Positions 30,479-34,583 of a stretch of DNA of 34,583 nucleotides are shown one piece after another. The translations under genes were made by a program, and so were the position numbers. This DNA comes from Syntrophaceae bacterium (GTDB lineage Bacteria; Desulfobacterota; Syntrophia; Syntrophales; Smithellaceae): positions 1 to 34,583 of the forward strand of contig JANXZU010000072.1 of NCBI GenBank assembly GCA_025355345.1, read 5' to 3'. Position 1 is the stretch's first letter. Each line of letters starts with the position of its first letter. Below the pieces are notes generated by a model, which searched no databases, was not told the origin of the DNA, and saw only the letters and a list, made by a program, of their open reading frames with translations.

Positions 30479-31044
30479 AACAGAAAAATCGTTTCGATTT
30501 CCATCCCACGCCGCTTGCTGGACTTTCGGTTGTGCAGCGGAAACCTCTCGATGATCAGCGGGGCTTTTTCTGTCGCTTCTTTTGCGCCGAGGAATTCCAG
30601 GGTTACGGATTTAAAAAACCACTCGCCCAGATTAACCATACACATACAGTAAAGAAGGGCGCTGTCCGCGGCCTCCATTTTCAGTATCCACCGCACGCAG
30701 AATTCAAGATCATCAGTTGCCTGCGGGGCGAGGTTTACGATATCGCCGTGGATATCAGGAAGGGTTCGCCTACCTTTTTGCAGTGGCACGGTGAAATTAT
30801 TTCCGCTTCCAATCTCAAGAGCCTTCTTATACCGGAAGGCTTTGCTCATGGTTTTCAGACGCTTGTTGAAGATTGCGAATTGATCTACCTGCATTCCGTA
30901 CCGTTTAACGACCACTCAGAAGGCGCCATCAATATCGCAGATCCAAAAATTGGAGTTGTATGGCCCATGCCGATAACAGATATTTCAGATCGCGATCTCC
31001 GTCATCCATTTATAACCGAGAAATTTCAGGCGGTGGAAATATGA
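30460..31044 (+). CDS. dTDP-4-dehydrorhamnose 3,5-epimerase family protein (RfbC-like)
   Basis: 194 residues. The cupin features are DQRGFFCRFFCAEEF, the catalytic-His stretch GAVRGLHFQYPPHAEFK, RGEVYDIAVDIRKGSP and IPEGFAHGFQTL. The family epimerises C3 and/or C5 of 4-dehydro-6-deoxyhexoses. Because the locus makes CDP- rather than dTDP-sugars and has no rmlA/B/D, it probably acts on CDP-4-dehydro-6-deoxyglucose, either before or after methylation. It overlaps rfbF by 19 bases and the methyltransferase by 4. The ATG at 30460 has no clear ribosome site, so translational coupling is likely. Confidence 0.88.
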   Translation: MEDLEVKQKNRFDFHPTPLAGLSVVQRKPLDDQRGFFCRFFCAEEFQGYGFKKPLAQINHTHTVKKGAVRGLHFQYPPHAEFKIISCLRGEVYDIAVDIRKGSPTFLQWHGEIISASNLKSLLIPEGFAHGFQTLVEDCELIYLHSVPFNDHSEGAINIADPKIGVVWPMPITDISDRDLRHPFITEKFQAVEI

Positions 31045-32270
31045 AATGCCGTCATTGTGGAGCGGATGTTACTTTAACGCTAATCGACCTTGGCAGTGCC
31101 CCTCCGTCCAATGCGTACCTAACAAAATTGACCATGCGACGACCGGAAAAATGGTTCCCGCTAAAAGTCCTCGTGTGCGAGTCCTGCTGGCTGGTGCAGG
31201 CCGAGGCTTACTCCAGAGCAGCGGAATTGTTTAACGATGAATATGCTTACTTCAGCTCTTTTTCGGCAATATGGCTGGACCATGCCGCTCACTATGTCCG
31301 TGAAATGGTAGAACGCTTCAGCCTGAGTAACGAAAGCTTTGTGTTGGAAGTAGCTTCCAACGATGGTTATCTGCTGCAATATATTAAGCAGCGAGGCATT
31401 CCCTGCCTTGGCATTGAGCCTACCGCAAGCACAGCCTCCGCAGCGCGTCTCAAGGGCATTGAAACTTTGGAAGAGTTTTTCGGTGTCGGCTTGGCAAATA
31501 AATTGGCCAACCAAGGCAGGCAGGCCGACCTGATGGTAGCCAACAATGTTCTGGCCCATGTGCCAGACATCAACGATTTTGTAAGAGGCTGTGCTTTACT
31601 GCTTAAACCGCAAGGTGTTGCAACCTTTGAGTTTCCGCATCTGATGCAGTTGATTGAGCATAAGCAGTTTGACACTATCTACCACGAACATTTCTCTTAC
31701 CTGTCTTTCAGCACAGTAGATCAAATCTTCAGATACAACGGTCTCTCAGTATTCGATGTCCAAGAACTTTGCACGCACGGCGGCAGCCTGCGTGTCTTTG
31801 CCCAAAGAACTGACACGGGTAAGCATCCGGCCAGAAAAAATGTTGCCAAGCTGCTGGATAGAGAAACCACGGTTGGAATGAAAAGTGCCCTCTATTACCA
31901 GGGTTTTCAGGAACAGGCAGATAAGGTAAAGAATGATTTACTCACTTTTCTTCTGGAAGCCAAGAAGCAAGGAAAAGCTGTCGCCTCCTACGGTGCTGCC
32001 GCCAAGGGAAACACTCTGCTCAACTACACCGGGGTCAAACCGGACTTGTTACCATACGTCTGCGATGCGGCACCTTCTAAGCAGGGGAAATATCTCCCTG
32101 GCAGCCGCATCCCTATTTTGCCACCTGCGGTACTAAAGGAAGGCAAACCGGATATTGTATTGATTCTACCATGGAACATTGCTGATGAGATAGTTAAGCA
32201 ACATGCTTACGTGCGGGACTGGGGCGGTGTATTTACCGCAGCGATACCAGCCATGAGGATATTGTCATGA
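31041..32270 (+). CDS. NDP-sugar C-methyltransferase (TylCIII/NovU/TcaB9-like)
   Basis: 409 residues from the ATG at 31041, which overlaps the upstream stop (ATGA). There are three parts: an N-terminal zinc module with Cys3, Cys6, Cys46 and Cys49 (CRHCG, CESCW); a SAM-binding domain with LEVASNDGYLLQ (102-113); and a C-terminal Rossmann-like domain with ASYGAAAKGNTLL. The EHFSY motif (Glu216-His217) corresponds to the catalytic Glu-His of the C-3'-methyltransferase TcaB9. The family puts a methyl group on C3 of 4-dehydro-deoxysugars to give branched sugars such as mycarose. Here the substrate should be a CDP-4-dehydro-6-deoxyhexose. The reductase that would finish the sugar is the next gene. 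Confidence 0.88.
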   Translation: MKCRHCGADVTLTLIDLGSAPPSNAYLTKLTMRRPEKWFPLKVLVCESCWLVQAEAYSRAAELFNDEYAYFSSFSAIWLDHAAHYVREMVERFSLSNESFVLEVASNDGYLLQYIKQRGIPCLGIEPTASTASAARLKGIETLEEFFGVGLANKLANQGRQADLMVANNVLAHVPDINDFVRGCALLLKPQGVATFEFPHLMQLIEHKQFDTIYHEHFSYLSFSTVDQIFRYNGLSVFDVQELCTHGGSLRVFAQRTDTGKHPARKNVAKLLDRETTVGMKSALYYQGFQEQADKVKNDLLTFLLEAKKQGKAVASYGAAAKGNTLLNYTGVKPDLLPYVCDAAPSKQGKYLPGSRIPILPPAVLKEGKPDIVLILPWNIADEIVKQHAYVRDWGGVFTAAIPAMRILS

Positions 32271-33184
32271 GAATATTTGTAACGGGCGCTTCCGGTTTCA
32301 TCGGCTCGCATGTAACAAAGGCTTTACTGGCTAAGGGACATTCTGTTGTAGTGTTAGCAATCCCGGACGATCCATTGATGCGTTTGCAGGATGTGCGTAT
32401 TAGTTTTGAGGTCATAACCGGGACACTTAGTGATGTTAGTATTTTACAGCAAGCACTGGCTAAATTCCAACCGGAAGCTTGTATTCATCTGGCGTGGTAT
32501 GCTGAACCGGGAAAATATCTGCAGGCGGCGGAAAACATTCAATCGTTAACCGCAAGTTTATCACTTTTAAATATATTATTAAAAAACGGATGCCGCCAGG
32601 TGGTTATGGCAGGAACGTGCGCAGAATATGACACAGATTTTGGCTACCTGAACGAAAGTACACCCACGCGGCCGGCCAGTCTTTACGCAGCAGCAAAGCT
32701 TTCCTGTTGTCTTCTAGGCCAACAGTTAGCGGCACAGGAAAAGATTAATTTTGCCTGGGGACGAATATTTTATCCTTATGGTCATCAGGAAGACAAACGG
32801 CGACTGATTCCCTCAGCTATCGACGCTTTAAAGCAAGGCGCTGCTTTCCCTGCATCACAAGGGGAACAGATCCGCGACTACATTCATGTTGAAGACGTTG
32901 CCGAAGCCTTTTGTGTAATGACCGAAAAGCAGGCCAACGGCGTATTCAATATTTCATCAGGTGTACCCGTATCCATTCATCAATTGCTAGAAACTATTGG
33001 AAACCTGATGGGCCGTGTCGACCTGATTCATTTTGGTGCCCTGCCATATCGTAACTGGGAGCCGCCGTTTATTTGCGGCAATAATTCGCGTTTGAAAAAT
33101 TTAGGCTGGCAACCATCATATTCATTGATAAGGGGATTGTCGGAAGCTATAGACTGGGCATCTCAACAAAGGGATAGTCAATGA
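32267..33184 (+). CDS. NAD-dependent epimerase/dehydratase family protein (4-ketosugar reductase candidate)
   Basis: 305 residues, extended SDR with FVTGASGFIGSHV at the N-terminus. MAGTCAEYD replaces the usual Ser/Thr motif, and SLYAAAKLSCC supplies Tyr-x3-Lys. GRIFYPYG and RDYIHVEDVAEAF are sugar-nucleotide SDR features. In this pathway position it probably reduces the C4 keto group of the methylated sugar. A C-epimerase role is possible. The ATG overlaps the methyltransferase stop by 4 bases, and its own stop overlaps the radical SAM gene by 4. Confidence 0.85.
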   Translation: MRIFVTGASGFIGSHVTKALLAKGHSVVVLAIPDDPLMRLQDVRISFEVITGTLSDVSILQQALAKFQPEACIHLAWYAEPGKYLQAAENIQSLTASLSLLNILLKNGCRQVVMAGTCAEYDTDFGYLNESTPTRPASLYAAAKLSCCLLGQQLAAQEKINFAWGRIFYPYGHQEDKRRLIPSAIDALKQGAAFPASQGEQIRDYIHVEDVAEAFCVMTEKQANGVFNISSGVPVSIHQLLETIGNLMGRVDLIHFGALPYRNWEPPFICGNNSRLKNLGWQPSYSLIRGLSEAIDWASQQRDSQ

Positions 33185-34209
33185 AGGCAGAAATAAAGCC
33201 GCGCATTGAACTGGAGAATCGAACAAAGCTGGAAGAGGTTATCCCATTGGAGACGCCTTTTTTGATATTCCTCGACCCCTCCGACCTTTGCAACTTCAAA
33301 TGTAAATTTTGTCCTACAGGCAACAAAGCATTAATTAAAAAAACTAAAAGGTGCTCTGGCCTGATGGATTTCGAGCTGTATAAAAAAATTGTTGACGATT
33401 TGTGCATATTTGAAAAACCCATCAAGGTTTTGCGCCTTTATAAAGACGGTGAACCGCTCCTGAATCCGCGATTTGCTGACATGGTCCGTTACGCCAAAGA
33501 ACGCGGCTGCGCTTTGCAGGTCGATACGACCACCAACGCCTCCCTTCTTGAACCAAAGAAAAATTTGGGACTCATCGATGCTGGGCTGGACAGGATATAT
33601 ATTTCGCTCAATGGGCTGTCTGATGAATCCTATCGGGAATTCACTAACTACAAAATGGATTTTAATAAACTGGTCGATAATATCCGGCATTATTATGAAC
33701 ATCGAGGAAACTGCCTGGTCTGTATCAAAATGGTCGGTGACAATCTTTCGCCCGATGATCATAACCGTTTCTTTGAAATATTTGGAAACATCTCGGATAG
33801 AATCTTTATCGAGCATATCGCGCCATGCTGGCCGACATTCGAAATGACGGATGCCACACCGAACAAATCGGTCGGCATCTACGGACAGGAGATAAAGGAA
33901 GTGGAGGTATGTCCTTATATTTTCTATTCTCTGAGCATCAACTCGGACGGCAAAGTCAGTCTGTGCTTTCTGGACTGGGCAAGGAAGCTGATTGTGGGCG
34001 ATGTGAAAACGGAAAACTTCAAGGACATTTGGAACAGCGATGCACTTTTTGAGTACCGTAAAATGCATCTTCTGAAAAAGCGCAAAGGGCACCACATTTG
34101 CGGGGCATGCGGTCAATTATCCCACTGCCTACCGGATGATATCGATTCTTATGCGGAGATATTATTAAAACGTGTAGATTCTTCTGTACACATCAATAAG
34201 CAGAAGTAA
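33181..34209 (+). CDS. Radical SAM protein with SPASM-like C-terminal domain
   Basis: 342 residues. The [4Fe-4S]/SAM motif C-x3-C-x2-C is at Cys37, Cys41 and Cys44 (CNFKCKFC). The barrel carries LYKDGEPLLNP (a GEPLL-type motif) and DTTTNAS. The C-terminal domain has Cys244 (CPYIFYS), Cys262, Cys307, Cys310 and Cys316 (CGACGQLSHC), a SPASM-like arrangement for extra clusters, plus the common DIWNSD. Substrates of this group range from peptides to sugars. Its place directly behind sugar genes, with 4-base overlap, points to a modification of the sugar or polysaccharide, but no specific reaction can be assigned. Confidence 0.85.
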   Translation: MKAEIKPRIELENRTKLEEVIPLETPFLIFLDPSDLCNFKCKFCPTGNKALIKKTKRCSGLMDFELYKKIVDDLCIFEKPIKVLRLYKDGEPLLNPRFADMVRYAKERGCALQVDTTTNASLLEPKKNLGLIDAGLDRIYISLNGLSDESYREFTNYKMDFNKLVDNIRHYYEHRGNCLVCIKMVGDNLSPDDHNRFFEIFGNISDRIFIEHIAPCWPTFEMTDATPNKSVGIYGQEIKEVEVCPYIFYSLSINSDGKVSLCFLDWARKLIVGDVKTENFKDIWNSDALFEYRKMHLLKKRKGHHICGACGQLSHCLPDDIDSYAEILLKRVDSSVHINKQK

Positions 34210-34239
34210 GATTGAGAATCTTAAAGAGACTTAAAAAAA

Positions 34240-34551
34240 ATGATTAGGCCGTCAAAAAAACTGCTATTTATAATTCCTCCTTATTTTGATATTAGTAACT
34301 ATATTTCTAAACAGCTCAAGGCAAGGGTGCCAATCTTCACACTTCCTACGGGTATTCTTTCCATGGCCGCTTATGTCAGGGCTCATTCAAAATATGATGT
34401 TCAATTTAAAATATTGGATTTGAACCGTGAAACATACAAGATGAGACCTTTGAAAAAAGCAAAAATACCGCTGGTAATCAAATTTGGACAAATTTTTCAG
34501 AAGAAAACTGAAGATGAAAATCAAACTTACCATTGCTGGCTTTCAAATTAA
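34240..34551 (+). CDS. B12-binding-like N-terminal domain, short ORF
   Basis: 103 residues ending at a TAA 32 bases before the window edge. KKLLFIIPPYFDISN followed by LPTGILSMAAYVRAH and FKILDLN is the start of a cobalamin-binding Rossmann domain, as found at the N-terminus of B12-dependent radical SAM enzymes. Those proteins run for 400 or more residues. Here the frame stops after a Lys-rich stretch, with no radical SAM motif. It is either a truncated gene, a frameshifted one, or a small stand-alone domain. It follows the SPASM radical SAM gene by 30 bases on the same strand. Confidence 0.5.
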   Translation: MIRPSKKLLFIIPPYFDISNYISKQLKARVPIFTLPTGILSMAAYVRAHSKYDVQFKILDLNRETYKMRPLKKAKIPLVIKFGQIFQKKTEDENQTYHCWLSN

Positions 34552-34583
34552 CCTATGATGAATCCATTTTGCCTCCATAAACG

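Noticed and set aside
33331..34116. 261-codon open frame antisense to the radical SAM gene
   Set aside because: It has no recognisable domain and no ribosome site, and lies wholly over a gene with clear motifs. Other long antisense frames (686-1180, 12621-13232, 22435-23118, 28680-29288) were set aside for the same reason.
34440..34583. Simple frameshift joining the B12-binding-like ORF to a longer downstream frame
   Set aside because: The two alternative frames meet stops within the remaining sequence and show no B12 or radical SAM motif, so a frameshift cannot be shown from this window.

Overview
This window looks like chromosomal DNA from an anaerobic, motile, Gram-negative bacterium, most likely a deltaproteobacterium (Desulfobacterota, for example near the Syntrophales). 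The reasons are a class III (anaerobic) ribonucleotide reductase homologue, a fused ADP-forming acyl-CoA synthetase, sigma-54-type promoters, FlaG, a CheX/CheY signalling locus, and many short AT-rich gaps with dispersed palindromic repeats. The taxon is inference from gene content; there is no rRNA or tRNA in the window.

Layout. 1-2986 (+): a compact, unusual chemosensory-type locus with the end of a CheA-like kinase, a small membrane MCP-like protein, two CheX-like proteins ending in the same six residues, and a CheY. 3084-6522 (-): an HD-domain phosphohydrolase overlapping an NrdD-like protein whose expected glycyl-radical Gly is Lys. 6640-8956 (-): a short-chain dehydrogenase and a two-domain flavoprotein with a compact iron-sulfur cysteine motif. 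9267-17234 (-): a nine-gene fatty-acid/polyketide-like operon (FabD, biotin-dependent carboxyltransferase subunit, acyl-CoA dehydrogenase, FabG, FabZ-like, FabF-like, ACP, PlsC-like acyltransferase, phosphopantetheinyl transferase) behind an almost perfect sigma-54 promoter. 17557-19975 (+): a 3-methyladenine DNA glycosylase and an ABC-F ATPase, separated by a repeat. 20346-21910 (+): an overlapping AAA ATPase / PD-(D/E)xK-like pair with its own strong sigma-70 promoter, a candidate defence module. 22018-27069: an aminotransferase (-), a four-S1-domain RNA-binding protein (+) and a fused ADP-forming acyl-CoA synthetase (-). 27577-27927 (-): an orphan flaG with a sigma-28-like promoter. 28590-34551 (+): a CDP-sugar operon (RfbG, RfbF, RfbC-like, TylCIII/TcaB9-like C-methyltransferase, SDR reductase/epimerase, SPASM radical SAM, B12-binding-like ORF) behind a sigma-54-type promoter and a JUMPstart-like leader.

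How the parts fit. The lipid operon carries a complete elongation cycle (malonyl loading, condensation, ketoreduction, dehydration) on its own ACP. It has its own ACP-activating enzyme and an acyltransferase to place the product. It has no FabI/FabK/FabV-type enoyl reductase, so the acyl-CoA dehydrogenase is the only gene that could handle the double bond. The sugar operon fits synthesis of a C-methyl-branched 6-deoxyhexose from CDP-glucose for a surface polysaccharide. The least explained items are the lipid operon, the AAA/nuclease-like pair, the CheX pair with its shared tail, and the NrdD variant. All calls come from reading the sequence; no database search was made.
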